Shown: positions 15,748 through 24,551, numbered from the stretch's first letter. The stretch: 42,363 bases of DNA from Clostridia bacterium (GCA_022790685.1 JAAVXQ010000039.1:1-42363), one strand, 5' to 3'. Numbers and translations are program-made. The notes: generated by a model from the sequence alone, not told the origin.

Positions 15748-17571
15748 ATGGCTTCTAACAATAAAAAAAATGCAAATAAAAAAATAGAAATTATAGAAGA
15801 AAATTTAAAAATAGCAGAAGTAAAAGAAGTTGAAGAAAAATTAATAGAAGAAAATAAAGAACCTCAAAAAACTATAAATAAACAAATAGATAAAAGAAGC
15901 GATATTACAAATAAGGATAAACCAATTGAAAATAAACAACCACAAAAAAGAGAAAAAATAAACATAGAGGAAGAGCAAAAAGCTCTTATAGAAAAAAAAG
16001 AAAATAGTAAAAAGAAAAGAACATATATAGCTATAAATATTTTTTTAATGCTTGTAATAATTTTATTATTTTCAACAGTATTTGCAATTATGAATATAAA
16101 TAATACAAATATTGTAAAAGGTGTAAAAATTAAAAATATAGATATATCAAATTTATCAGTAGAAGAGGCAAAAAACAAAATTACAGAAGCAATAAATATT
16201 GAGTTAATTCCAGAAATTAAACTAAAGTATGAAGAATATGAAACAACTATAAAACCAAAAAACTTTGAATATAATTATAAAATAGATTTTGCCATAGAAG
16301 AAGCAAAAAGTATAGGAAGAAAGGGAAATGTATTAGAAAATAATTATGAACTTCTTTTAGTTGCTTTTTGGGGAAAAGATATTGATATAAATGCAGAATA
16401 CAATGAAGAGCTTTTAAATTCGGCTGTAGATAGTATTGCATCTTCAGTACCAGGAGTTGTTGTTAACCCAAGTTATTATATAGAAAACAATGAGCTTATA
16501 ATAAATAGAGGAACACCAGGAATAAAAGTAGAGAAGGAAAAATTAAAAGAAAATATATTAAACTTAATAAAAAATAGAAATGCTTCAGACATATTATTAA
16601 ATAATAAAATTTCGGAAGAATTAAATATACCTATACAGCAGGTTAATCCTGAAGAAATTGATATTGATAAAATTTATAGTGAAATACATAAAGAACCACA
16701 AGATGCATATTTTATAAAAGAACCTTTTAAGATTGTATCAGAATCAGATGGAATAGATTTACAAAATAGTTTAGAAGAAGTAAGAAATATAATAAAAAAT
16801 GAAAACAAAGATGAATATAAGTTTGCATTAACAATAACAAAACCACAAAAAACAGTTAAAGATTTAGGAGCAGAAGCATTTCCATATACAATATCAAAAT
16901 TTTCAACAAGATATGATGCAAGTAATATTGATAGAAGTAAAAATTTAAAAATTTCTGCTGATAAAATAAATGGAACAGTTCTTATGCCAGGAGAAACCTT
17001 TTCCTTTAATAAAGTTGTTGGAAAAAGAACTATAGAAGAGGGTTATAGAAATGCAAAAATATATGCAAATGGTGGAGTTGTAGATGGTTTAGCAGGAGGA
17101 ATATGCCAAATATCTTCGACTCTATATAATGCAGTATTAATTGCAAATTTAAAAATAGAAGAAAGAAGAAATCATGCATTTAAAACTTCGTATGTAGCAG
17201 CAGGAAGAGATGCTACAGTTGTTTATGGAACGATAGATTTTAAATTTACAAATTCAAGATCATATCCAATAAAGATAGCAGCAACAGTGGAAAATGGTGT
17301 AGCAGAGTTTTCTATAAATGGAATTCAAGAAGAAGTAGAATATGAAGTAAAAATATTGCCATCAGTAACTCAAACAATACCGTATACTACTGAAGAAATA
17401 ATAGATCCTACTTTAGCACCAGGAACTAGAATAACAACTCAAAAAGGAAGTAGTGGTTGTAAAGTAACAACATATAAAGAAACGAGACTAAATGGAGCTG
17501 TGGTATCAAAAGAAATTCTTTCAAATGATACATATAGACCTCTAAAAGCAATTGTAAGAGTTGGACCATAA
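15748..17571 (+). CDS. VanW-family membrane-anchored wall protein
   Basis: 607 residues. A charged, Lys/Glu-rich cytoplasmic N-terminus (1-90) is followed by one membrane helix (about 92-114), then an extracellular peptidoglycan-binding-4-like region (about 125-330) and the VanW domain (about 380-520; GTVLMPGETFSFNKVVG, GLAGGICQISSTLYNAVL, ERRNHAFKTSYVAAGRDA). The C-terminus is G5-like (EEIIDPTLAPGTRITTQKGS). The architecture matches the YoaR group of clostridial cell-wall proteins, where VanW and G5 modules are thought to bind wall glycans; the activity of VanW itself is unknown. It has its own promoter and terminator and is probably controlled by the divergent XRE regulator. Confidence 0.9.
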   Translation: MASNNKKNANKKIEIIEENLKIAEVKEVEEKLIEENKEPQKTINKQIDKRSDITNKDKPIENKQPQKREKINIEEEQKALIEKKENSKKKRTYIAINIFLMLVIILLFSTVFAIMNINNTNIVKGVKIKNIDISNLSVEEAKNKITEAINIELIPEIKLKYEEYETTIKPKNFEYNYKIDFAIEEAKSIGRKGNVLENNYELLLVAFWGKDIDINAEYNEELLNSAVDSIASSVPGVVVNPSYYIENNELIINRGTPGIKVEKEKLKENILNLIKNRNASDILLNNKISEELNIPIQQVNPEEIDIDKIYSEIHKEPQDAYFIKEPFKIVSESDGIDLQNSLEEVRNIIKNENKDEYKFALTITKPQKTVKDLGAEAFPYTISKFSTRYDASNIDRSKNLKISADKINGTVLMPGETFSFNKVVGKRTIEEGYRNAKIYANGGVVDGLAGGICQISSTLYNAVLIANLKIEERRNHAFKTSYVAAGRDATVVYGTIDFKFTNSRSYPIKIAATVENGVAEFSINGIQEEVEYEVKILPSVTQTIPYTTEEIIDPTLAPGTRITTQKGSSGCKVTTYKETRLNGAVVSKEILSNDTYRPLKAIVRVGP

Positions 17572-17606
17572 AATAAAGCTAGTTTAAATACTAGCTTTAT
17601 TTTTTT
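17571..17606 (+). terminator. Terminator after the VanW gene
   Basis: AAATAAAGCTAGT / ACTAGCTTTATTT hairpin followed by T-run. Confidence 0.9.
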
Positions 17607-17788
17607 AAATAATATATAAATGGTTTAAGCTCAAATAATATATATAAAATAAATTAAAAGTATTTGAAAATTATTAAGTTTATGATATCATATTTAGGTA
17701 AAAAAGTGAGAGAAGGATATTTTAATAGCAAAGCTAATGGCAGCCATTAGTAAAAAAAGAATACAACTTAATTGTATTCTTAAAATAG

Positions 17789-17864
17789 TGGTGCGCCATA
17801 GAGGAATTTAAGCCTCCAGGCCATTTGATTAAGAGAGGGCTGCTCTACCAACTGAGCTAATGGT
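17789..17864 (-). pseudogene. Decayed tRNA-Lys copy
   Basis: It aligns base for base with the intact tRNA-Lys(CTT) 122 bases away and keeps the 3' acceptor half, CCA and D-arm. The 5' acceptor start is changed (three of seven positions), the anticodon stem is unpaired on one side and the T-loop has changed sequence. A cloverleaf is unlikely to form, so this is a pseudo-tRNA. Confidence 0.75.
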
Positions 17865-17873
17865 AACTATTAG

Positions 17874-17903
17874 TAAAAAAGAATACAACTTAATTGTATT
17901 CTT
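17874..17903 (-). terminator. Terminator of tRNA-Lys(CTT)
   Basis: On the minus strand AAGAATACAA / TTGTATTCTT is followed by six T. A copy of the same hairpin follows the decayed tRNA. Confidence 0.85.
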
Positions 17904-17910
17904 AAAATAG

Positions 17911-17986
17911 TGGTGCGCCATAGAGGAATCGAACCTCCGACCATTTGATTAAGAGTCAACTGCTCTACCAACTGAGCTAATGGCGC
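17911..17986 (-). tRNA. tRNA-Lys(CTT)
   Basis: Minus-strand tRNA with acceptor GCGCCAT/ATGGCGC, D-arm TAGCTCAGTTGGTAGAGCA, anticodon loop CTCTTAA (anticodon CTT), T-loop GGTTCGATTCC and encoded CCA. It reads AAG, complementing the TTT isoacceptor at 12459. Confidence 0.95.
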
Positions 17987-18013
17987 ATATTAAATTCCCT
18001 AGAAACTTAATAT

Positions 18014-18042
18014 ATTATAAAACAAGGATAATATTTTGTCAA
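18014..18042 (-). promoter_or_regulatory. Perfect consensus promoter of tRNA-Lys(CTT)
   Basis: On the minus strand TTGACA (18037-18042), exactly 17 bases, then TATAAT (18014-18019), about 28 bases before the tRNA 5' end. Confidence 0.9.
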
Positions 18043-18067
18043 CAAATTTTAGAAAGGAAAAGTTAAA

Positions 18068-18826
18068 ATGATAGATTTACATACACATATTTTACCAAAT
18101 ACAGATGATGGATCAAAAAGCACGAGGCAATCTCTTAATATGTTACGTGAAGCTAAAAATGCAGGCTTTAATATTATTTGTTGTACACCACACTATTTAG
18201 AACAAAAATGCTTAAAAACGAGAAAAGAAAATATACCAACAATAAGAAAATTAAGAGAAGATGCATTAAAAAATAATATAGATGTAAAAATAGTGTTAGG
18301 GAATGAAATATATATAAATGAAGGCATATTAGAAGAAATAGAAGAAAAAAAAGTTTCATGTATAGGAAAATCAAATTATCTACTAGTGGAATTACCAATG
18401 AAACAAGAATTAAAATATTTAGATGAGATATTTTTAAGAATAATAGAAAAAGGATATAGAATTGTTATTGCTCATCCAGAAAGATATACATATGTACAAA
18501 AAGATCCTAATTATCTAGTAGATTTTATTAAAATGGGAATCTATTTTCAAGGAAATTATGGAAGTGTAATTGGAAGATATGGAAAAACAGCAGAAAAAAC
18601 TATAAAAACTTTATTAAAAAATAACTTAATACATATATTATCAACTGATGCACACACAGATAATTCTATGTATTTAGAGATGGACGAGATAAATAAAAAA
18701 ATACTTAAAATAATAGATGAGGAATATTTAAATTTACTTAGTAGCTTAAATCCAAAATTACTTTTAAAAAATGAAAATTTACTAGTTCCAAAGCCAAAAA
18801 TTAAAAAAGATAAATTTTTTAAATAA
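18068..18826 (+). CDS. CpsB/YwqE-type PHP-fold tyrosine-protein phosphatase
   Basis: 252 residues of the PHP phosphoesterase superfamily. The metal-binding start MIDLHTHILPNTDDGS, the CCTPHY histidine (near 40), GNEIYI near 78, the IAHPERY motif near 137 and the final STDAH define the CpsB/CapC group of Mn-dependent tyrosine phosphatases. Such enzymes dephosphorylate the BY-kinase that controls exopolysaccharide chain length, and that kinase is the next gene downstream. AGAAAGGA is the ribosome site. No glycosyltransferases follow in the window, so the polysaccharide cluster itself must lie elsewhere. Confidence 0.92.
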   Translation: MIDLHTHILPNTDDGSKSTRQSLNMLREAKNAGFNIICCTPHYLEQKCLKTRKENIPTIRKLREDALKNNIDVKIVLGNEIYINEGILEEIEEKKVSCIGKSNYLLVELPMKQELKYLDEIFLRIIEKGYRIVIAHPERYTYVQKDPNYLVDFIKMGIYFQGNYGSVIGRYGKTAEKTIKTLLKNNLIHILSTDAHTDNSMYLEMDEINKKILKIIDEEYLNLLSSLNPKLLLKNENLLVPKPKIKKDKFFK

Positions 18827-18834
18827 AAATAGTA

Positions 18835-18863
18835 TTGATTAAAATTAAAATCAAAGGTATAAT
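18835..18863 (+). promoter_or_regulatory. Promoter of the Wzz/BY-kinase gene
   Basis: TTGATT (18835-18840), a 17-base spacer and perfect TATAAT (18858-18863), leaving a roughly 80-base leader. Confidence 0.7.
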
Positions 18864-18949
18864 ATAATAGAAATTATATTTTACTACGGAAATGTAAGAC
18901 ACAGAAGAAAAAATGGAAGGATAGAGGTAACACTTTAAAGGTAAAAACG

Positions 18950-20845
18950 ATGGAAGAAATTGATTTAAGAAGATTATCAAAAACAGCATATACAATGAAA
19001 TGGTACATTGTATTAATTATGATATTATTTATTTCTGCAGGTTCAGCTTATTCTTTTGTATATAATCAGCCTAAGTATAAATCATATACAAAAATAGCGC
19101 TTACACAGATTGCTACAGAAGGAGAAGGAGACTCTACAAATTCAATAACACAGACAGATATAACAATGAATAAGAACTTGGTGGATACTTATAATGAAAT
19201 TATAACCAGTAAGACTGTTTTAAAAGAAGTAAGAGAAAATTTATCTTTGGATATAACAGATACAGAACTTACTAAAATGATATCTACAACTTCAGCAGAT
19301 AATACTACTATTTTGAAAATAGAAGTTGCAAGTCGTAATCCAGAACTTTCAAAAAATGTAGCAAATGAAATAGCAAAAGTTTTCTCAAAACAAGTAAAAG
19401 AAATGTATAACATAAGCAATGTACATATTCTAGATGAAGCTGAAAAATCAGAGAATCCATATAATATAAATCATGTTAGAGATATAGCAATATTTTCTGC
19501 ATTAGGAATTGCAGTATCAACAGCGTTAGTATTAATTATGTATTTGTTAGATACTACTATTAAAACAGAAGAAGATATTGAAAATATTACAAAACTACCT
19601 GTTCTTGGAACAGTACCTTTATTAGATAAAGAAGATATAAAGAAAAAATTAAAAAACAATAAAATGTTAGATACTGTAAATATGCCAACTACTGAGGCTT
19701 TTAGAACCTTAAGAACTAATCTTACATTTGCAAGAAAGAATAAAAAGTTTAAAAATATATTAGTTACAAGTAGTTTTAGTGCGGAAGGAAAAAGTTATGT
19801 TTCATCAAACCTAGCAGTAGCACTAGCTAGATCAAATAAAAAAGTATTGATTATAGATGCAGATATGAGAAAAGGAAGACAAAATACTATTTTTAAGGTT
19901 CCTAATGCAAAAGGTTTATCAAACTTTTTAGCAGAAGTTAGTAATGTTACACCTAGCAATGTAGCTAAATATATAAAAACAACCAGCATTTCTGATGTTC
20001 ATGTAATGACATCTGGAGACAGACCTACAAATCCATCAGAACTTATATCATCAAAGAAAATGATAAAATTAATTCAGCTATTAGATGAAATATATGATAT
20101 TGTTATAATTGATGGAACACCATCACTACTTGTTTCAGATAGTATTGCGGTTTCAAAATATGTTGATAATGTTATTATAGTTGTTGCTCATAAAATTACA
20201 AAAATAGATAGTTTAAAAAAGGTTAAAAAACTTGTTGAGAATGTTGGTGCTAAAATAACAGGAGTTGTACTTAATAAATATCCTATAAAAGAAAGTGCCT
20301 ATGGAGAAAAATATTATTATAGTGATCAAAAAGCAAGAATGTTAGAAGAAAATCGTGTTAATAAAGAAATAAAAACAGTAGAACAAGTTTTTGCAGAAGC
20401 AGAAAAAGGAAAAGAAGAAAAATTTAGAAATAATGAATTTGAAATTTTAGAAGAAGAATTTGCAGAAGAGGAAGAAGAAAACTTAGAAGAAAATAATAAT
20501 TTAGCTTTGCAAAATCAATTTGAAAATGAAAATCTTCCAGATATGAGTTTAATGCAGTATAAAATGGAAAATATAAGTAGCGAAGTAAGCAATATAAGAA
20601 ACTTATTTATACAATATATGATGAATAATAAATCAATAACTGTGGAAGAATATAATGACCTTAAAAACGAACTAGAATATATTAAAAGTGCTGTAGATGG
20701 AACAAACACAAGTGAACTAACAAAAGAGCTAAGAGAAGAAGTAAACAACATAAGAGAATTAACATCAGATTTAATGAAACAACAAAAAGCTAATAGTGAA
20801 AAAGTTAAAACATTTATTAAAGAATATAGAAAAAAATTATCATAA
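18950..20845 (+). CDS. Wzz chain-length regulator / BY-type tyrosine kinase fusion with coiled-coil tail
   Basis: 631 residues. A Wzz domain is bounded by two membrane helices (about 18-36 and 176-197). The cytoplasmic CpsD/CapB-type kinase follows: Walker A SSFSAEGKS at about 273, Walker A' LIIDADMRKGR at about 301, Walker B IVIIDGTPS at about 383, and a Tyr cluster YGEKYYYSD at about 450 as autophosphorylation sites. The last about 150 residues are an unusual extension: an acidic stretch (EEEFAEEEEENLEENNN) and a long predicted coiled coil ending in KEYRKKLS. BY-kinases normally end at the Tyr cluster, so here the cluster is internal. Its likely phosphatase is encoded just upstream. Confidence 0.9.
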   Translation: MEEIDLRRLSKTAYTMKWYIVLIMILFISAGSAYSFVYNQPKYKSYTKIALTQIATEGEGDSTNSITQTDITMNKNLVDTYNEIITSKTVLKEVRENLSLDITDTELTKMISTTSADNTTILKIEVASRNPELSKNVANEIAKVFSKQVKEMYNISNVHILDEAEKSENPYNINHVRDIAIFSALGIAVSTALVLIMYLLDTTIKTEEDIENITKLPVLGTVPLLDKEDIKKKLKNNKMLDTVNMPTTEAFRTLRTNLTFARKNKKFKNILVTSSFSAEGKSYVSSNLAVALARSNKKVLIIDADMRKGRQNTIFKVPNAKGLSNFLAEVSNVTPSNVAKYIKTTSISDVHVMTSGDRPTNPSELISSKKMIKLIQLLDEIYDIVIIDGTPSLLVSDSIAVSKYVDNVIIVVAHKITKIDSLKKVKKLVENVGAKITGVVLNKYPIKESAYGEKYYYSDQKARMLEENRVNKEIKTVEQVFAEAEKGKEEKFRNNEFEILEEEFAEEEEENLEENNNLALQNQFENENLPDMSLMQYKMENISSEVSNIRNLFIQYMMNNKSITVEEYNDLKNELEYIKSAVDGTNTSELTKELREEVNNIRELTSDLMKQQKANSEKVKTFIKEYRKKLS

Positions 20846-20849
20846 AGGT

Positions 20850-20901
20850 AAATAACCTAAGAATATTAAAATGAAATTAATATTGCTTAGGTTATTTTTT
20901 G
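20850..20901 (+). terminator. Terminator after the kinase gene
   Basis: AAATAACCTAAG / CTTAGGTTATTT with an inner AATATTA/TAATATT stem, followed by a T-run. Confidence 0.9.
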
Positions 20902-20978
20902 TTTAAAAGCAAAATAAATGAATAAAAGCAGAGTTAAAAGTTAATAATAATTAAAGAATTGTAAAAGGGAGGAATAAA

Positions 20979-21164
20979 ATGGGAACTTTAAATCAAATTG
21001 AATTACAAAACTTAAGACATTTTATAGGAGCGAAAGAGACTAGTTATAATAAGCTTACTAATTATGCAGATTCTGCTGTTGATCCACAAATAAAACAGGT
21101 GTTAAATAAAGCAGCGCAAGATACATTAAATTCAAAACAAAAATTATTATCATTTTTTAATTAG
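20979..21164 (+). CDS. Small spore-coat-type protein (CotF-associated)
   Basis: A 61-residue helical protein (MGTLNQIELQNLRHFIGAKE start) of the short family found beside CotF in Clostridia, with the pattern ELQNLRHFIGA, NYADSAVDPQIKQVL and AAQDTLNSKQKLLSFF. It looks like one half of a ferritin-like helical hairpin. GGGAGG is the ribosome site. It lies 8 bases before cotF, so the two are co-expressed, probably late in sporulation. I could not assign a sigma-G or sigma-K promoter with confidence. Confidence 0.82.
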   Translation: MGTLNQIELQNLRHFIGAKETSYNKLTNYADSAVDPQIKQVLNKAAQDTLNSKQKLLSFFN

Positions 21165-21172
21165 GAGGAAAT

Positions 21173-21418
21173 ATGGAAGAAAAAAGTATAGTAAATGATG
21201 TTTTAGCAAGTGTAAAAAATTCAATAAAAGATTATTCAAGTGCTATTACAGAAACAGCTAACTTAGAACTTAGACAAACATTTCAAAATTTAAGAAACTC
21301 AGATGAAAGTTTTCAATATGAACTTTTTAAATTAGCTGAGTCAAAAGGGTATTATGTTCCAGCTGAAAATTCAAAGCCAGAAGAAATTGAAAAAGTTAAA
21401 AATGAATTAAAATTTTAG
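21173..21418 (+). CDS. cotF: Spore coat protein, CotF family
   Basis: 81 residues of the CotF coat family (NDVLASVKNSIKDYSSAITE, NLELRQTFQNLRNSDESFQ, SKGYYVPA). The conserved helix pair and the GYY-P end are present. It starts ATG after AGGAGG, 8 bases past the preceding gene. The pair probably forms a hetero-oligomer in the spore coat. Confidence 0.9.
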   Translation: MEEKSIVNDVLASVKNSIKDYSSAITETANLELRQTFQNLRNSDESFQYELFKLAESKGYYVPAENSKPEEIEKVKNELKF

Positions 21419-21423
21419 GAAAA

Positions 21424-21474
21424 AGGATTAATAAAAGTAATTGTTTAAATATTTGCTTTTATTAATCTTTTTTT
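21424..21474 (+). terminator. Terminator after cotF
   Basis: GATTAATAAAAG (21426-21437) / CTTTTATTAATC (21456-21467) plus seven T. A second small hairpin (TTGCTAAAAA/TTTTTAGCAAA) follows. Confidence 0.85.
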
Positions 21475-21684
21475 GCTAAAAACCACATTTTTAGCAAAGT
21501 AATTAAATAAAATGTTACAAAAATGTAAAAAAGTAAAAAACAAGAAAATGGAAATATAAGAGAGCATAATTAAGATATAAAGGAAAAAAATAGTAAAAAA
21601 AACTCTATTTTGATATTGAAATTATTTTGAAAAATATATAAAATAATAAAAGCAAAAGAAAAGGTTTAAAAAGGAGTGTTTATC

Positions 21685-22660
21685 ATAACTAGTATATTTA
21701 AAAATGTTGTAATTCATTTAAGAATGTGGACTAAGTTTATAATACTTTTATTAATTGCATTAGGGCTAATAGCATTTCTATTATTTGTAGTATACAAACC
21801 GATGTATTTAGTTAAAATTCGGTGGAGAAGAAATAGGATATACAGAAAATAAAAGTGAATTACAAAAGAGAATTAAAAATTATATAACTAATGGTGATAG
21901 TAAAACAGTAGCCTTTGTAGAAATAGATACTATGCCAGAATATAATATGTGTTTCTTAAAAAAGGGTATAGAGCCAAATGATAATGAAATATTTGATACA
22001 GTTATTGCCTCTGGTATACCATTTTATAAATATTATGCAATAATGGAAAATAATCAAGAAAAATTTTATGTAGCCACATATGAAGAGTGTGAAAATGTAA
22101 TTCAAACATTGAAAGATAAAAATAGTAATAATAAAGATAGTGTTACATATGCTTTAAAATATGAAACTGAATTAAAAGAGCTTACAACAACAGAGCTTGC
22201 AATAAATGGTTTATATGTAGAAAAACCAAAAACTTCAGCTAATAAAAAGGTTAATACTATGAAAACAATGGATTATTCTAATACAGCATTAGGTATTAAT
22301 CTTATAAGACCAATATCAGGAACGATAACTTCAAGATTTGGTAGAAGATCAAGAGGAACACATACAGGTTTAGATATAGCTACATCAAAAGGTGTACCAA
22401 TAAAAGCAGCAGCTAGTGGAACAGTTATCTATTCAGGAACTAAAGGTGCATATGGAAAAATGGTAGTAATAGACCATGGAAATGGAATTCAAACATATTA
22501 TGCACATTGTAGCAGATTAGATGTTTCATCAGGTACATATGTAAATCAAGGAGAGGTAATTGGAGCAGTAGGATCTACAGGAAATTCAACAGGACCACAC
22601 TTACATTTAGAAGTTAGAGTAAATGGAGTTGCAAAAAATCCACAAAACTATGTATATTAA
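21685..22660 (+). CDS. M23 metallopeptidase, expressed through an apparent +1 shift at CGG
   Basis: A membrane-anchored peptidoglycan endopeptidase. One N-terminal helix (FIILLLIALGLIAFLLFVVY) is followed at 21820 by an in-frame CGG; the zero frame then stops at 21850. In the +1 frame the protein continues GGEEIGYTENKSELQKRI through a linker domain to the LytM/M23 domain with GTHTGLDIA (HxxxD), DHGNGIQTYYAHC and GPHLHLEVRV (HxH). The C-terminal domain is complete, so the gene is probably functional. The span is 3n+1 bases. No ATG lies at the right distance from AAGGAGTG (21671-21678); ATA at 21685 is the best-placed start, ATG at 21724 has no ribosome site. Likely role: wall remodelling or sporulation (SpoIIQ/LytH-like). 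Confidence 0.82.
21820..21823 (+). promoter_or_regulatory. CGG +1 recoding site in the M23 peptidase gene
   Basis: In frame GTT AAA ATT CGG TGG; the conserved reading is ATT, then GGT GGA GAA GAA. The zero frame ends ten codons downstream. Confidence 0.7.
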
Positions 22661-22670
22661 AATAAATTGG

Positions 22671-22696
22671 AAATAGAGTTTAAGTAAAACTTAAAC
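22671..22696 (+). terminator. Terminator after the M23 gene
   Basis: AAATAGAGTTTAAG / CTTAAACTCTATTT followed by T-run. Confidence 0.9.
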
Positions 22697-22757
22697 TCTA
22701 TTTTTTATATAAAGATTTATATGAAAAGTAAATATGGCAAGTGCTTAACCTAATTGA

Positions 22758-23348
22758 TTATATAAATAAAGTTTCTAAATTAATTTTATCTCCATATTCA
22801 GCAAGCTTAATATAAAAATTATTAGGCTTATTTACTTTGAAAGTAAATTCAGAAAGATATTTATCTATAGAGGTATATATAATTTCTGAAATACCATTTT
22901 GAGAAAGTATAAGAAAATATATGCCATTATAAAAATATAAAGGACAATTTAACAAAGTATTATAATATAAATTTGAAGTAGAAGAAATGAAATTAAAGAA
23001 AACATTTAATTCATCTTTACTACAAAATTTATACACATTAAAAGTATCTATATCTTTATAGGAACTTCTACTAACAGTTACACGAGGAATATTTTCAGTT
23101 TCATTTTCCAAACTAGATATAATCATAATAAAATCTCTATTACATACATAAAAAGTATCGACTAAAAGATTTTTACAATCAATAAAAAAGTTATAATCTG
23201 TTTTAAGTTTAATTAATATTTTTTTAAGTATTTCTTGATTTTCCATATTAGAAGCCATAAAAGAATGAATATTAATATTTTCTTCTTCTAAATCCTTAAG
23301 AGAGAGTAAAATTTTAAATTTGTTTTCTTTAATTTTTTCAATTACCAT
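22758..23348 (-). CDS. MecA-family adaptor-like protein
   Basis: 196 residues resembling MecA/YpbH adaptors of the ClpC protease. The N-terminal signature is MVIEKIKENKFKILLSLKDL, then NINIHSFMAS with the following NMENQEILKKIL; the acidic middle and a C-terminal half with short strands (FNVYKFCSKDELNVFFNF, LYFYNGIYFLILSQNG) also fit. MecA proteins deliver substrates to ClpCP and control competence or sporulation regulators. The C-terminal domain is diverged, so the substrate is unknown. ATG follows AGGAGGC. It lies between the M23 gene and the radC-mre operon, as a separate transcript. Confidence 0.78.
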   Translation of the reverse strand: MVIEKIKENKFKILLSLKDLEEENINIHSFMASNMENQEILKKILIKLKTDYNFFIDCKNLLVDTFYVCNRDFIMIISSLENETENIPRVTVSRSSYKDIDTFNVYKFCSKDELNVFFNFISSTSNLYYNTLLNCPLYFYNGIYFLILSQNGISEIIYTSIDKYLSEFTFKVNKPNNFYIKLAEYGDKINLETLFI

Positions 23349-23492
23349 AAAAAGCCTCCTAAAAAGATATATATAAATTAATTATAGTAGTTATAATTTA
23401 AAAGTAAATGTCAAAAAATGTATTATATAAATTTATAAATCTATTACTTATAAATTCTATTCATAAACAAGAAAAAAATGTATATAAATTAC

Positions 23493-23521
23493 TTGAAAAA
23501 AAAGTCATTGCAAGATATAAT
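23493..23521 (+). promoter_or_regulatory. Promoter of the DUF4321-radC-mre operon
   Basis: TTGAAA (23493-23498), a 17-base spacer and perfect TATAAT (23516-23521). No terminator is seen until after minC, so seven genes probably share it. Confidence 0.75.
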
Positions 23522-23571
23522 AGTTAAGTAAAAAAATACAAAGTTCCGTAAGAAAAAATGGAGGTAAATAG

Positions 23572-23829
23572 ATGGCAACTAAAGATAAAAATATTTGGAT
23601 ACTATTAATATTTATTTTGTCAGGACTAGTAGTAGGGGGATTACTTGGAGAACTTGCAACAAAAATATCTTGGCTATGGTGGTTAGGATATGGACAAGAG
23701 TTTGGGTTATCAAGCCCTGTAACTTTAGATATTAATATACTAAAAGTAACTTTTAGTGTGATTTTTAGAATAAATATAGCAAGTATAATAGGAATGGCAA
23801 TTTCAATATTTATATATAGAAAAGTTTAA
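23572..23829 (+). CDS. DUF4321 family small membrane protein
   Basis: 85 residues with two membrane helices (about 8-30 and 60-82) joined by an extracytoplasmic loop, of the DUF4321 type that precedes radC-mreB in many Clostridia. The GGLLGELATKISWLWWLGYG segment and the SPVTLDINILKVTF strand are characteristic. Function unknown; conserved position at the head of the elongasome operon suggests an envelope role. GGAGG ribosome site. Confidence 0.85.
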   Translation: MATKDKNIWILLIFILSGLVVGGLLGELATKISWLWWLGYGQEFGLSSPVTLDINILKVTFSVIFRINIASIIGMAISIFIYRKV

Positions 23830-23864
23830 TAATTAAAGGCATAAAGTAAGCGGAAAGGATTTTT

Positions 23865-24539
23865 TTGATACGATTAAAAAATTTACCAATATCAGAAAGA
23901 CCATATGAAAAATGTATTTTATATGGTGAAAAAAGTTTGAGTATTGTAGAACTAATAGCTATTATTATACATACAGGAATGAAAGAAAAAAGTGCAATTG
24001 ATATAGCTATGGAATTAATTAATAAAAACACAGAGCAATATAATAATATAAGATTTTTACAAGATATGTCTATAAAAGAATTTATGAAAATAAAAGGAAT
24101 TGGACTTAAAAAGGCTGTTAGATTAAAGGCAGTAGGAGAACTTTCCAAAAGAATGTCAGTACCATTAGAGATAAATAAAGTTCAAATAAAAAGTAGTGTA
24201 GATGTTTCAAATATTTTAATGGAAGAAATGAGATATGAAAAGCAAGAAGTCATAAAAGTAATTTTACTAAATTCGAATAATAGACTTATGAAAATCGTAG
24301 ATATAGCGTCTGGGAATAGCAATAAAGTAGTTTTTGATATAAAACAAATATTATCAGAACCAATTAAATTAGAAGTACCAAAGATAATATTAGTACATAA
24401 TCATCCTAGTGGAAATCCAAAACCTAGTAGTGAAGATATATTGATAACAAGAAAAATCAAAGAAGCAGCAGGTATTTTAGGAATAGATTTGATTGATCAT
24501 ATAATAATTGGTGATGGAGAGTACAAAAGTATAATTTAA
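23865..24539 (+). CDS. radC: RadC-like JAMM-domain protein
   Basis: 224 residues of the RadC/YsxA family. The N-terminal UPF0758 part (NLPISERPYEK, a helix-hairpin-helix near GIGLKKAVRLKAVGEL) is followed by the JAB1/MPN metal centre ILVHNHPSGNPKPSSED (HxHPSG..S..D), ending IDLIDHIIIGDGEY. Its DNA-repair role is doubtful in studied species; it sits by convention before mreB. It starts with TTG (23865) after GGAAAGG; there is no ATG at a usable distance. Intact. Confidence 0.93.
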   Translation: MIRLKNLPISERPYEKCILYGEKSLSIVELIAIIIHTGMKEKSAIDIAMELINKNTEQYNNIRFLQDMSIKEFMKIKGIGLKKAVRLKAVGELSKRMSVPLEINKVQIKSSVDVSNILMEEMRYEKQEVIKVILLNSNNRLMKIVDIASGNSNKVVFDIKQILSEPIKLEVPKIILVHNHPSGNPKPSSEDILITRKIKEAAGILGIDLIDHIIIGDGEYKSII

Positions 24540-24551
24540 GCAGGAGGAAAT

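Larger units (their letters stand above)
17743..17986 (-). repeat. 122-bp tandem duplication covering a tRNA-Lys and its terminator
   Basis: Two units offset by exactly 122 bases (for example 17761 against 17883) repeat the terminator hairpin AAGAATACAA/TTGTATTCTT and the whole tRNA-Lys region. The unit nearest the promoter holds the intact tRNA; the distal unit is decayed. A shorter third trace (CTAATGGCAGCCATTAGT) lies near 17734-17751. The 17607-17740 stretch before it holds only a promoter-like TTGAAA-N16-TATCAT leading to no gene. Confidence 0.85.

Noticed and set aside
17789..17864. The decayed tRNA copy as a special tRNA that could read CGG or CGGN
   Set aside because: The acceptor and anticodon stems do not pair, the loop sequence still resembles CTT, and it lies behind a terminator. 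Nothing links it to CGG.
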